A DNA stretch of 64,000 nt, from the NCBI GenBank assembly GCA_948567375.1, contig OX419756.1, positions 60,650,333 to 60,714,332 of the forward strand, written 5' to 3'. Both the position numbers and the translations under genes were made by a program. Source of the DNA: Lunularia cruciata. Lineage: Eukaryota; Streptophyta; Marchantiopsida; Lunulariales; Lunulariaceae. The notes below the pieces were generated by a model. The model was not told the DNA's origin. It ran no database searches and saw only the letters and a program-made list of their open reading frames with translations. Below, piece after piece: positions 32,701 through 43,546 of this stretch (the first letter of the stretch is position 1; the number at the start of each line of letters is the position of its first letter).

Positions 32701-33370
32701 GGTTGTGGTTTCGCAAATATGGGGAGATATCAGGAGGAGCATCATGTGTTACTATCATTATTCTTGTGCTAGCCATGGCTACACTTTCCTATGTGGGGTT
32801 GCCTAGAGCGGCTCAGGATACACCATGCCCGGTATGTCACTACGCTTTACCTCGCAAGGGGTAAAGACCCATGTGAGAAGGATACAAGGACTATGATTGG
32901 ACTACTTGGGATGCCCATGTGCAACAAGCAACCACATCAATAGAAGTGACACTTGGGATTATGTGTGCTTCTTCTATCCCTTTGTTGATCATTCCAAGGA
33001 TACTGATCGAGTCATGGGAGTGGTTAGCTTCTCAAGCGGGTTGCATTTTGGGGTTATTTGAGACTAGTTTCAATGTCCACGTCTATTCCATAGGCTACCC
33101 CACACACTCCATGATGAGGCTAGACATGCTTTTTGCCTACCACTTGATTGTTTGGCGGGTGATCCCTTGGGCGAGTTAGCATGGTTCCTATTCCTCTTAC
33201 TCCCTCAATGTTGTCTTTGTTATGCTAGAGGGAGACGTGTGGGACATGGAGAGGTGGCTACTATATTTTTTGATTTTGAAGGAGGGATTGGGCGGCCCAT
33301 CAAGAGGAGTCGGTTAGGACTACACAATTTAGGAGACAAGCATTGCCATAGGATACCATAGAGTCCACTC
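32701..33370 (+). pseudogene. Non-LTR element, possible N-terminal part
   Basis: Upstream of the clear RT homology the sequence includes a possible zinc-finger-like run (CPVCHYALPRK followed, after a one-base shift, by KTHVRRIQG). RLE-type non-LTR retrotransposons usually have N-terminal zinc fingers, so it fits, but the match is short. Frames are broken throughout. The 5' end of the element is not defined. Confidence 0.35.
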
Positions 33371-34730
33371 AATTACGATAGTGTAGGACATTGGGTCAAG
33401 CGGGAGAGTTTAGTAAAGCAGCACAAGCACTACTCCCTTTGTCTATGGTGAGTCCTATTGATGAGACTATCTCTTCCCTAAACTCACTACATCCTATAGC
33501 AATAGAGGGACTACCACTAGAGGTCTTAGATTATTAGCCTGAGCAGCCTTTATGTCTTGATAGGTTGCTATTTGCACAAGCATTGTGCATTGCCCCTCAC
33601 CTTTCCTTAGGAGGCTTGTCAGGGATGCTTTATGAGCACCTTAGAGATTACTTCTAGGCAGATGATCCTTCTAGTGGTTTTACCAAGTTGTTTTAGGTGG
33701 TTGTAGTAGTAGCAAGAGGAGACATTCTTATGTCTATTAGTTGGGTGTTAGGTGCTAGTCGACTTCTTGCAATGGAGAAGGACACAAGGGGCATTAGACC
33801 AATTGCTATTGGAGAGATTTTTTTTCATTTGGTCAATTGTACCATTGTCCTTCAACATTATTCTCACTTTTGATAGCACCTCAGTCCATATCAGTTTGGA
33901 CTAGCTACACTTGGAGGATGTGAGGCTATATCTCTAGGCATTAAGGCACTCCTAAATATCCATCCGGAGTGGGTTGTCCTACAGGTGGATGTTGAGAATG
34001 CTTTTAATAGCATCCCACGAGCATCCATCTTTAGAGAGCTTAGGGAGGCTGGTGGATCTTTGGCAAGTCTCATACCTTTTGTGCGGTCCTTTTATGGCTC
34101 TCTTGCTTTCCTTTACTACCAGCACAGTGGTTCACAAGAAGGAGTCACCATCTTGGAGTCAGCTGTTAGTACACGTCAAGGAGATCCTTTGGGGGGCCAT
34201 TATTTGCCATGGCTCACTTTAGAGCTCTGCTATCTACTACTTTGGCCATGCTAGGTTGTGTATTTCCCTCCGTGGCAGATGATACACACATCGTTGGCCT
34301 TGTCATCAAATTAGGCAGGCCTTTGACTACTTGACTACCGAGCTACATCTAGTAGGCTTGAAAGTCAAGGTGTCAAAGTGCAGGGTATGGTCTCCTTTAG
34401 GTATCCCTTCCCACCTTGAGCTTCCAGAGGGATGTATCACATCTACAGATGGACTTTGTGTTCTTGGAGTGCCAATAGGATTGGAGGATTTTGTCATGCG
34501 CTTCTTAGATGCTGCCCTTGCAAAGGATGTTCTCCATGTGGATGACCTTCTTTACTAGGAGATCCGCATGTGGCATTTAGTATACTCTCTTCCAATATTG
34601 CTTGTCAACCATCCTACCTCATCCGTACAATTCTTTCCTCACCGTCCTTCCTATCACGTATAAAAGCTTTTGATAGGAGGATTATGGGAGTCTTTGGTGA
34701 TATTATTGGACCAAGGACATATTAGTGTGT
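33371..34730 (+). pseudogene. Non-LTR retrotransposon reverse transcriptase
   Basis: Across several frames the plus strand gives GGLSGMLYEHLRD, GASRLLAMEKDTRGIRPIAI, then RT motif A (LQVDVENAFNSIPRASIF), motif B (STRQGDPLGG), motif C (VADDTHIVG) and the thumb-side wording VSKCRVWSP. The D-x-x-NAFNS, RQGDPLG and ADD set is typical of non-LTR type reverse transcriptases, not of LTR elements. At least three frameshifts and several stops are present. The enzyme would copy the element RNA at a nicked target. The family name is not certain. Confidence 0.8.
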
Positions 34731-35840
34731 GATAGGGGATTTGGCACTTAGACAGACAGCTCTACCAATCTCATGTGGTGGGGTTGGTTTGCTATCTATG
34801 GAGGAGACAGCACCTACAGCATTTATGGGTAGTTGTGCTCTCTTGGCACCCCTACTTTCCTCTCATTTTGTGGTTGCTAATAGGCTGGTTTTGGAGACTT
34901 ATGTGACAGATGTGGAGGGAGGATCCTTTTCTCTCTAGATGTTACTACGGAAGACAAGAGATAGTCTATCCCCACATGCACAAGAGGATTTTCCACCTTT
35001 GCTTCATTATCATCAAATTGGACTAGAGGTTTACAGTCTTCCTTGATGGAGCAACAATGTGAGCATACGCTACATTCTCTCTTGGTCAACTCATCCATTC
35101 CTCAGCCTACTAGAGCACGTCTTTGCTCTTGCTCTGACAAGGGTGCAGGCTCTTGGATCCTAGCTCAACTGTGCATTAGAGCATTCCGACTGGCATCAGC
35201 TACTTTCTTTACAGCGATGAGCTTTTGCTTAGGTTTGGTCAACCTATCAGCATCTTCATTACTCACTTGTGAGTGTGGTTCTACACTAGATGCAGCAGCG
35301 GTCTACATGACACCGTGTCCTTTTGGAGGACAGAGGATCGCTACCCATGATGCGATTAGGGACATAGTGTTTGCTATGACACGAGAGAGTGGATACTTGG
35401 CTTGGACGGAGCATTTGTACGCTTTGCAGATAACACGTGTCAAGGCAGACTTATACTTGGTCCGAGATCATCAGGTGACAGTAGCGGATGTTGTGGTTAT
35501 GGACACTATGCATGATATAGTTTCAGAGGGAGTGATTACCCATCCCCCTGGATGGACGGCAAGTGCAGCAGCAGGCTGCAAGGCCTCCAAGTATAGGGGC
35601 ATGCAACAAGGTCACATCTTTGTTCCTCTAGCCTTGGAGTTATATGGAGCGATGGACACGGCGTTTGACACATTTGTCAGGGAGTACACAAGAGCTTATC
35701 ATGTTAGGCGGTCTCACTCTCATAATTTGTAAGATATTTTAGACGGCGTGTGTCCATTGCTCTACAAAGGGCAGTGGCTGGTGCAATCCATAGGAGAGCA
35801 ATCACCTTAGGTGACGTTTTTTCGGATGCTCCAGTTGTGT
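34731..35840 (+). pseudogene. Non-LTR retrotransposon C-terminus, Cys/His box and restriction-like endonuclease
   Basis: The frame at 35043-35732 (229 residues) is open. It has a Cys-rich site (LTCECGSTLD, PCPFGGQR, then HDAIRD), then ESGYLAWTEH, VKADLYLVRD and VADVVVMDT, which fit a Cys/His box followed by a restriction-like endonuclease with its Glu, Lys/Asp and Asp positions. Then come KYRGMQQGHIFVPLALELYG and, after a frameshift at 35730, RRRVSIALQRAVAGAIHRR, which closes the protein near 35840. In such elements the endonuclease nicks the target for priming. Assignment is by motif only. Confidence 0.65.
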
Positions 35841-36349
35841 GTAGATCTTAAGACTTGCATAGCTCGGATATCTAAGATGCGGTAGGGCAGATTTCTCATA
35901 TAGACTCTATTGGAGCTTAGCCCCTTCTTACTGTTTTTGTCTCTCGCTTGTACTGCTTGATGGGGTCTTCCCATCCTCCGCTTTTTCTATGCGGTCGCCT
36001 TCATTTTCAAAAGTACCAAAACTCTATGTGCGATGCCAGTCAGGATGACCTCGCCGACCTGTCAATCTCACTTGGGTGAGTAACTCACTCAACTAGAGAA
36101 GTTTTCCCGGTCCGGGTGAGTTTCCCAGTCCTGCCGATTTCTCATTGATTTTTCCTGCGGCTTTAACATCACACACTCTGCCAATTTCTCATGCTAACTC
36201 GCCAAAATTTACAAGACACGTTTTCCACAACCCATAAAAATTTGCAATACTTCCATTAGATCTCCCTTAAAAAAAGCTTTAGAGGATCTTTACATAAAGC
36301 CAAAAGCAATCTCTGAAACCACCTAGTGTTACCAGAACTAGCCCTACCT
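35841..36349. other. No recognisable feature
   Basis: This is the flank of the non-LTR element, of mixed composition. I see no ORF, repeat or known signal. It marks the start of the likely host island that runs to about 43546. Confidence 0.4.
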
Positions 36350-36690
36350 CGACGGTACATGGTGAAGTCATGCCAGTGTTTACAAGTTGACAGTACGATT
36401 CGAACCCTAGATTTTGGTAAGAACAGAAAATCTAAGGAATGTTTTGTGAGAATAACACTACCGGATTTCAATTATTAAAAGTATAGGGTAGACGAGACGC
36501 ACATTCCGGTCTGTCAGCCAGCAATCATAGACATCATGATTTAGTTCCCCAAACATGCACGCGTCACAAGTCTCACAAGCACGCCGACTGGTAGGGTTGC
36601 TTCGAAGTTATATACACTGCATGGTCAAAGCTAGCAACCAGTACTCCCTTACCACACTCTGTGTGATAATTGTCTGGAGGCATACCCGAT
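36350..36690 (+). repeat. Duplicate of the proline-rich gene promoter, no gene behind it
   Basis: This segment is a diverged direct copy of 39045-39385. Shared landmarks in the same order are TTACAAGTTGA, ATTTTGGTAAGAA, AAGGAATGTT, GCAATCATAGACAT, TTAGTTCCC, ACAAGCACGC, GACTGGTA, TTCGAAG, a TATA element (TTATATACACTGCATG) and GCAACCAGT. Similarity fades near the position of the start codon and no signal-peptide or proline-rich frame follows. It is probably the remnant of a tandem paralogue. Confidence 0.7.
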
Positions 36691-39044
36691 ACTACACTAG
36701 TTAGGGAATTGATATCTCCATACCCATTTACTATATACTTTTACACCTTCTCTCAACAATTCTAAGTATTCCGTCAAGTTGGAGAGTTTTAAAGTGGCAC
36801 GATGATTCAACTGCTTCTTTCTGATTTCCACGTCCTTCCTAAATTTGGCGAGAGAGGTAATCAATCATGAAACCGCCACAAATGAAACCAAACTTTATTT
36901 TCCAAATGACCATCGTGTCACCGTTGAAACTCTAGAAGGAGCATTATCTCCTCTAGCCACAGATAGTATCTAGTAACGCGCAGTTTAGTTTGGTAGGTCA
37001 CAAAAATTAGATGTGGATCTCAATAGTGAAGTGATTATTTCTTGATCTATGCTAGAATTAGAGTTCAGTTCATTTGCAGGTCAGGTCAATGAAAATGGAT
37101 ACATGGTAAAGAATAGATTGCGGGCCTCGGTCATCCTTTGTGATCTGCCTCATCTATTCATCTGAAGCGGGTTCACTGAAATGGCGCGTTCACTGAAATA
37201 AACTTTATTTGAAGTTTAGTGTATGTTAGCATTATGAGCTACGATTATCTACCGATCAAGTTCAATCATTGGAGGTAGAAAACAGGAGTTACGCATGCAA
37301 AAATAAAACTGCCAACTAAAGTATACCATCTTTTAGTACACGATCACTATCAAATTGAGAAACAACAACGGCTATATAAGAAGAAGGTTTACAGTTTCTG
37401 CGGTTTCTGCGGTTTCTTTCGACGATTATATCTGGAGGTGATTTTTTGGACTTCTATATTGTAAAAATATCATAAATAATTTCTCATAGGCAACAACGAG
37501 TCTCATCACCTCAATGTCATATTTTGTGTCTGTCAACATTGGGAAACAAAATCTGTTGAGGTGCAAAAGAATAACTATAGAGAAACCACTAGACGATGTC
37601 TAGAACATAAAGTACATGCAGTAGTTCAGAGCCAACTTTGAGTCAACTGTGCTGTTGCCTCTCCTCAGTCCTGAAAGTGTATTCTGTTCAAATTCAGCTT
37701 CTAAAATTTTAGTTTATTGATTTCTTTCATTCTGGATTGCAATTTTCCAATTAGTCTATCCAACATGTGAACAATCAAGAAAGAGGAAATTAAATCTATG
37801 AAAATGTACAAAATTGCTAGTAACTTCAAGCACTAAGGTTAGAAAGAAAAATCAGACAAAGCAAATAGCACAACGCAACGCAAGTGAAGGAAGTCTACTT
37901 AAAGTAATTACTTATTTTACCAATTTCAGCATAATTAACAATTATGAATCCACGTCTAATTTTGTCACTTACCAACTAAACACTCCCATGCCTTTCCTTC
38001 AAGCTCTGTCACTTGCTTCGAGCTAGATGCCTACTTTAGGGGGACGCTTGAGATCCATAATCAAATTTGGGAGGGACATGGAACTCTCTTCTAATTTAGA
38101 ACTTCCGATTTTATAGGAGATTCAAAAGTACCCAAAGGAGGTACGGAAATATAGTAAATAGGTGTGGAAATATCAGTTCCCTACTATTTAATGTCAATGT
38201 CTTTAACATATTCATTACAAAATCTTTTTGAAATCAAACATCAAAATTAGTTGTAACTTTAACACATTCGTTAGAAAATCTTTTCAAAATCAAGTACCAA
38301 TATGGATGTAGCTATCAACCATTGATTACATCTCCATAGATGCATATATAATTACTTTTCCGTAGATTCTTATCTGGTCTTTGTTGTTTCCTAACTGCAG
38401 CTAGTTATTTTGCAACCCTGTTCCTCAACTTTGAGCTTATCGTCTCGTCCGTTCTATAATCTAGCATGCTCTGGGCACCCCAGGTGATTATTTTCCCCTG
38501 ATCCCCACAATGAGATGTTCCATTCTATATTTTCTCATTCTTGCAAAACCAAAATTCATTTATACTCATCTTACATGCGCAAATACTAACTGTCACAATC
38601 GAATACAATGTCTCATTTCATCATCTTCAAACTAGATTTCAATAGCACAAATTATATAACAAAGTAAAAATTGAAAACAAATTATCAGTGGACATCATAC
38701 TATTAATTATATAAAACATTACAAAAATATAATTACACCCTATATTTGTACAGAATTCCTTTGACTTTGTTATATAACAATAGACCAAACTTGAAAACAA
38801 GAGAAATTTCTTTCACTCTTTCTTCTCTCTCCTTGCCAGTCTCTCTTCTCCCCGTCGACGCTACGCTAATCGTTTGTATCAATTAACCCTTTATTGGATT
38901 TCATATAGTTTTAGCTATATTCATTTTTCTTCTTCAGGCTTTCCGTAGACAGTCATCTATTGGTAACCCAGATTTTCACCTTTTTATCTCACAACTTCCT
39001 TTAATCTTTGAGTTCTGCATTAGCAGAATCCGGGATCCCTCTAC
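36691..39044. other. AT-rich intergenic stretch
   Basis: No convincing coding frame; the few short frames lack motifs. A short run of three TTTCTGCGG-like units lies near 37395-37425. I see nothing else to name. Confidence 0.4.
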
Positions 39045-39345
39045 AGTATACGGGGATGTCCGTACAGTCCTTACAAGTTGAAAGTGAGATTTCCGCTCTA
39101 AGATTTTGGTAAGAAAGAAAGAATCGAAGGAATGTTCCGAGAGAATAATACTACCGAATTTCAGTGTTTCCAGAATTTTCAAGGTAGATGAGATGCTCAT
39201 TCCTGTCTAGCAATCATAGACATGAGTTAGTTCCCAAAACATGGAAAGTCTCGCAAGCACGCTGACTGGTAACAGAATAGTAGTGCTGCTTCGAAGCTAT
39301 ATATATATACTGCATGAGCACCATTAGCAACCAGTCTGCCCTTCA
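39045..39345 (+). promoter_or_regulatory. Promoter region of the proline-rich protein gene
   Basis: A TATA element (CTATATATATATACTGC, 39298-39314) lies about 105 bases before the ATG, leaving a 5' UTR of about 75 bases if transcription starts 30 bases past it. The upstream 250 bases are conserved in the duplicate at 36350-36690, which points to the functional region. Confidence 0.6.
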
Positions 39346-39413
39346 TCATCCTTTGAGTAACGATTGTAGACGCAGGAGTTGCAGAAATTGGGAGTATTGC
39401 CAACATAGGGAAG

Positions 39414-40148
39414 ATGAATCACTCGACTACTGGCTTCTTCGTGGTATTGGTATGCTGCGTGTGCAGCGTAGGAATGCTGTTGCCCACAGCAATGGCATCC
39501 CACGTTCTCGTGGCGGATATTGCATCAGCACCACCAGCAGCCTCTGATTTCCTTCTACCCAGTTTACCCACCCTGCCCCCTCTACCCAATATCTTTCCTG
39601 GACCGAATCCGCCTTCTGAGCACCCTTCCCCATTTCCCAGGTCCAATCCTGATTCCCATCCACCCCCTTTCTCCACAGTGGCCCCTCTACCCAATGTCTT
39701 TCGGCCTCCGAGTACACCTCCTTCCCCTCTACCTTCTATCCCTTCCGTCCCAACCCCCTCCCATCAGCCTCTTCCTCCCAGAGCTGCACATTCCCCTCCT
39801 CCACACAATGCGTCTCGTGCTCCTGCTCCGTCTCCGGGATCTCGTCTACCTTCTATCCCTTCCGTCCCAACCCCCTCCCATCAGCCTCCTTCTCCCAGAG
39901 CTGCACATTCCCCTCCTCCACACAATGCGTCTCGTGCTCCTGCTCCGTCTCCGGGATCTCGTCTACCTTCTACCCCTTCCGTCCCAACCCCCTCCCATCA
40001 GCCTCCTTCTCCCAGAGCTGCACATTCCCCTCCACCACATAATGCGTCTCCTGCTCCTGCTCCGTCTCCGGGATCCCATCATTCTGCCAAGAAAACCAAG
40101 AAAACTAAGAATTCTGGGGAGAAGGCTCCCAGTCCTCATAGCGGGTGA
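39414..40148 (+). CDS. Secreted proline-rich / arabinogalactan-like cell wall protein
   Basis: This intact frame of 244 residues starts at ATG 39414, the first ATG after the TATA box. Residues 1-28 are a signal peptide: MNHSTTG, then a hydrophobic core FFVVLVCCVC, with likely cleavage after TAMA. The mature part is rich in Pro, Ser, Ala and His, with PPLP, SPPP and APAPSPGS motifs that are typical hydroxyproline O-glycosylation contexts. Residues 106-222 are three repeats of 39 residues, each with an N-glycosylation motif (HNAS). The last 20 residues are Lys-rich (AKKTKKTK). No C-terminal GPI signal is seen. It probably acts in the cell wall or apoplast as an arabinogalactan/extensin-like hybrid. 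A spliced longer form cannot be excluded. It is the only intact host-type gene in the window. Confidence 0.8.
   Translation: MNHSTTGFFVVLVCCVCSVGMLLPTAMASHVLVADIASAPPAASDFLLPSLPTLPPLPNIFPGPNPPSEHPSPFPRSNPDSHPPPFSTVAPLPNVFRPPSTPPSPLPSIPSVPTPSHQPLPPRAAHSPPPHNASRAPAPSPGSRLPSIPSVPTPSHQPPSPRAAHSPPPHNASRAPAPSPGSRLPSTPSVPTPSHQPPSPRAAHSPPPHNASPAPAPSPGSHHSAKKTKKTKNSGEKAPSPHSG
39729..40079 (+). repeat. Three 117-bp tandem repeats inside the proline-rich gene
   Basis: Units start at 39729, 39846 and 39963, each CTACCTTCTAYCCCTTCCGT and 117 bp long. The first two are almost identical; the third differs at a few sites (SRA to SPA). The length is a multiple of three, so copy-number change would keep the frame. 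Confidence 0.95.
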
Positions 40149-40231
40149 TCATCTGTGATGTATATTGGGCCTGTCAAGCTGAGACTTCCGAGACTCTGCT
40201 GACAATTCTGCAAAGGGTTCCTACTGCACAC

Positions 40232-40251
40232 CGGGTGATGATCATCACCCG
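40232..40251. other. Perfect 20-bp palindrome
   Basis: CGGGTGATGA and TCATCACCCG are exact reverse complements with no spacer, 84 bases after the stop codon. A related GCGGGTGATCATC lies over the stop codon itself (about 40140-40152). Confidence 0.85.
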
Positions 40252-40274
40252 TCTCATATTTGTAGATTTACTGA

Positions 40275-40305
40275 TGCGGACGCCTTATTGCTTAACTCGT
40301 CCGCA
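40275..40305. other. Inverted repeat, 8-bp arms
   Basis: TGCGGACG (40275-40282) and CGTCCGCA (40298-40305) can pair around a 15-base loop. Confidence 0.6.
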
Positions 40306-40394
40306 CATTGGTCGATTTTCTTAGAAGAGCTTCCTGGCTCTCGTGGTTTACAGGTGTAAAGTTTAGAAGTCCGAATCTAAATTTGCGTTTAAGT

Positions 40395-40432
40395 GCTCTT
40401 GTAGCCACCATCGTGATGGTGGCTACAAGAGC
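40395..40432. other. Perfect hairpin, 18-bp arms and 2-base loop
   Basis: GCTCTTGTAGCCACCATC and its exact reverse complement are separated by GT. The arms are too short and the loop too small for a usual plant microRNA precursor. It could be a 3'-end or cruciform-forming element, or an unresolved inverted duplication. Confidence 0.85.
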
Positions 40433-43400
40433 TTGGATCCGTCTGCAGATTTCCCTTTCTATGAGTTCCGGCTCGCTAACTAACACTGGCACCAACCGCG
40501 TGGATGAACGGAGGTAGCAATGTCCTCAGTGCTCAAGAGTACACCGAAATTAGAAATGAAACAAGCGCCAAGCACATGACTCTTGGATGAGTCAACATAG
40601 GGAGCTGCAGGAAGCTATCCTAAGAATCCCGAGCTCCTAGGTCGCATGCGTAACTACATGTTGAAATAAACCTGCTCACACGGGTGCCTGAAAGCTTCTC
40701 CTCGGTACACCGAGGAACACTTTGGTTTTGTCATTAAGAAGCGTGGAATACCGCTTATGTGATGTCTTTCGAATTGGAATAAAGTTTACTCTGCCCGAAC
40801 TATCTTTCCTTTTCCTTCTTAGATCTGGATAGGTTGACCTTATGAGATGTTAAATAAAAAATTAAAGCAACAATCGCATGAGATCCTGAAAGAGAAATTA
40901 CATTCTTCAATTGTACTTGTACTTCTTGTTACCTCCTACGTTTTATCCTTGTGAGGCTTGATAGAGATATCCATCCTATTGTTATCCTCCGCCGTCGCTG
41001 GTGTTACTATTACAGCGTCGAGCTGCGTTACGGGTTCTTTCATTTCTAAATTACAGGATGGATTAGGTGAGGGATTTGACCTGACTACTGTGAATTAGTG
41101 TTCTGCACGTCACGAACAGAATTGACCCAAATACATGGTAACAGGTAAGTACATGTACATGGTAAGTACATGTAACAGGATCGATTCACACATGCCATAT
41201 GTGGAATTTTAAATTTGAATGCTTTCTATGACCCGAACAAAAACTATCCACACATGTTAAGTGTATCTTAAAATTTTTGAACGTTTTCCGTTTCAAAAGT
41301 TTACCTCTACCCAAATTTGTGCACAACTCGTTTCTATCCCGATTCTCAAGTCCGTTATTCTCTCACAATGAAAATGGATTCTTTTTCAATTCTATAGTTC
41401 TCTTTCATCGTATCAAATGATCCGAACATGACACATGTAAACACGGGAACGATGTTTAGATTTCCAAATTTGAATTTTATATATCTTTAAAAGATTATTG
41501 TCACCTTTTAGTAATATAAATACCCCTCGCCCAAGTGATGGTACCGGTTATCGGGGCAAGGGTGGTCCCCACTTTTAGTGTAAACATCCCATAGTAATAT
41601 ATTGGGTCGACATTCACGTGAAATTTTTTTTTTGTAAATCAAAGTTTTTTAAATCTTATTCTTTGTATTAGTGCATGATGCGCAGGATTTACTTCCTACA
41701 ATTTAACTTCTATCTTAATCCTGTCCTTATTCCCAAGTTCGTTATTCTCTCCTAAATGCAAATGACTTTGCTCAATTTCATGGCTTTCTCCTATTATTAT
41801 AAATTGATTTTTAAGGTTAATGTGTAAGACTTTTAAGGTTTGTGTAATTTGGGTTTGGTTGGGTTGAAACTATAGAGTACTCTCCTTTCCCTTTTCAAGT
41901 TCTCTTCCTATTCCCTTTCATCTTTCTCTTGTTTCTATGTTTGCACATAAAGTAGTAGATTCCAAAATTTCTTAAGAACGCTGTTATTTGCGCTTGCAGT
42001 AAAGAGCAAAGCGAGAACCAAAGAAAGTAGATTTAGGATAATGCCTCATCCTTATGTCTAAGTTTTAGAGTGTTATATTCAATTTTTAGACTATCTAGAT
42101 GAACTTGAGTATTTTAATGAGATTCACTGGAGTAATTGCAAAATGTAATTCAAAAGAGTGGTGCATTTAGTTATATGACCAAAACACGTAAATGTAAGTT
42201 CCAGTTTAGACCTTGTAAGTAGAACGTCTTGTATTATCGAAATATAGATCTAACGAGATCTTCAGCTGCGAATCTCTCAAATGTACAGTTAGACACCATC
42301 ACCGTCCGTCGCAGTCTCTTACCCCTCGAGAACTAAGGGTCGAAAGAAAGCTTTCCACCTTGAAATGCTTTATGCCACACAAATCAGTGATTCTTCTGTT
42401 CACAAACTTAAACTTAAACTTAAACTCCGTTTACAAATTTCACTTTCATGCATCTTTCTTAATTTACCGAGTCATTGGATCACAGGCATTTAAGTCATGT
42501 TGCATATGAAGGAGACAGTATTCGTGTCTGAATTAACAATGCAAGCCATCTGACCATGAATCTTACATCACAGTAAGTCCTGCGATCAAATCTTAGCAAG
42601 CAAACGTTATCTGAGACAAGTAGCAAAACACACATGTAGGTGCATATTGAAGAAAAGGATACCGTACTTTAGTGTGTGGAAAAGATTCCAAACATTCTTG
42701 ATGAAATTCCTCAAGTCAACACTTTCTTGGAAGTAAGCACAACGACAGCTTTCTCAAGATAAAAGAAACATTTGAGTCTGAAGTCTATCTCCTTGTACAT
42801 AACATCACATATCAAGAGCTGCCAGTTAATCAATTTTATCTTGGACAATTATCGCTATCAATAACTCAATGTGAAAATCTGTAAATGAACAGATCTACAA
42901 TACATTTGGTTCGAGTAGTTCCTCTTCTTCCTCATTGTCAAGGTAGATAGAGCAAGACCTTAGGCTTAGGCTTGCTTATCGACCTTCATCATATTATATA
43001 GTCTATTATCGTTTTGTGTCCCCGGGGCCTTCTGGTTAGCCCCTTTACTTTACCCTAAAATGTAAGGCATCATGTGGGTTGTAGTGATTTAGTGTCAACC
43101 AAAATGAGGTAAAACAGTAAGAACCTGTTGTTCCCACACGGATAGGAATGCGAAATGACTAGAAGAAAGTATAACAAATAGTAATTCTTTATTGTTCCTA
43201 TTTTATCTCTTGGGCAAGAATCACTCCAAGAAGAGGAAGAGGAAGAGGATAGTGTCATGAAGGTACAACAGGGCCAATGTTTTACTCAAAGACCTCTATG
43301 ATCTTTTTGTTTATTGTCTGCATTCTATGTGATGGACTAATTTCTTGGTTAAGTAATGGGGAGGAAACTTGAAGTAAGAACAAGAGTGCTTGAGTGAAAG

Positions 43401-43546
43401 GAATCATTTGCACTTGTATGGAGTGTTGGATCTCTTGGGTCTCTTGGGTTTTGAAGGATCAAGGAGATGCAATGAATGGTTAATAAAGACCAAAAAAACC
43501 ATTAGTATTATGGTAACAAAAAACTACACAATTTGATCAAAAGAAG
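40433..43546. other. Intergenic host-type DNA, no gene recognised
   Basis: AT-rich with no convincing frame. A possible poly(A) signal AATAAA is at 40778-40783, in range for a long 3' UTR of the proline-rich gene but unproven. A small cluster of GTACATG repeats lies at 41140-41175. The short minus-strand frame at 43070-43258 shows a Ser-rich start and no family. Confidence 0.4.

Noticed and set aside
36380..36420. tRNA gene or SINE because of a GGGTTCGAATC-like B box on the minus strand
   Set aside because: No A box or cloverleaf could be formed and the motif is not kept in the duplicate at 39075-39110.
39520..40158. 212-codon Leu/Pro-rich frame overlapping the proline-rich gene
   Set aside because: It is a shadow frame of the repeats; it lacks a signal peptide and a credible start.
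40395..40432. microRNA precursor
   Set aside because: Arms of 18 bp and a 2-base loop do not fit a plant miRNA hairpin.
41520..41590. Possible structured RNA around CCCTCGCCCAAGTGATGG
   Set aside because: No stable pairing pattern or known consensus could be traced by eye.
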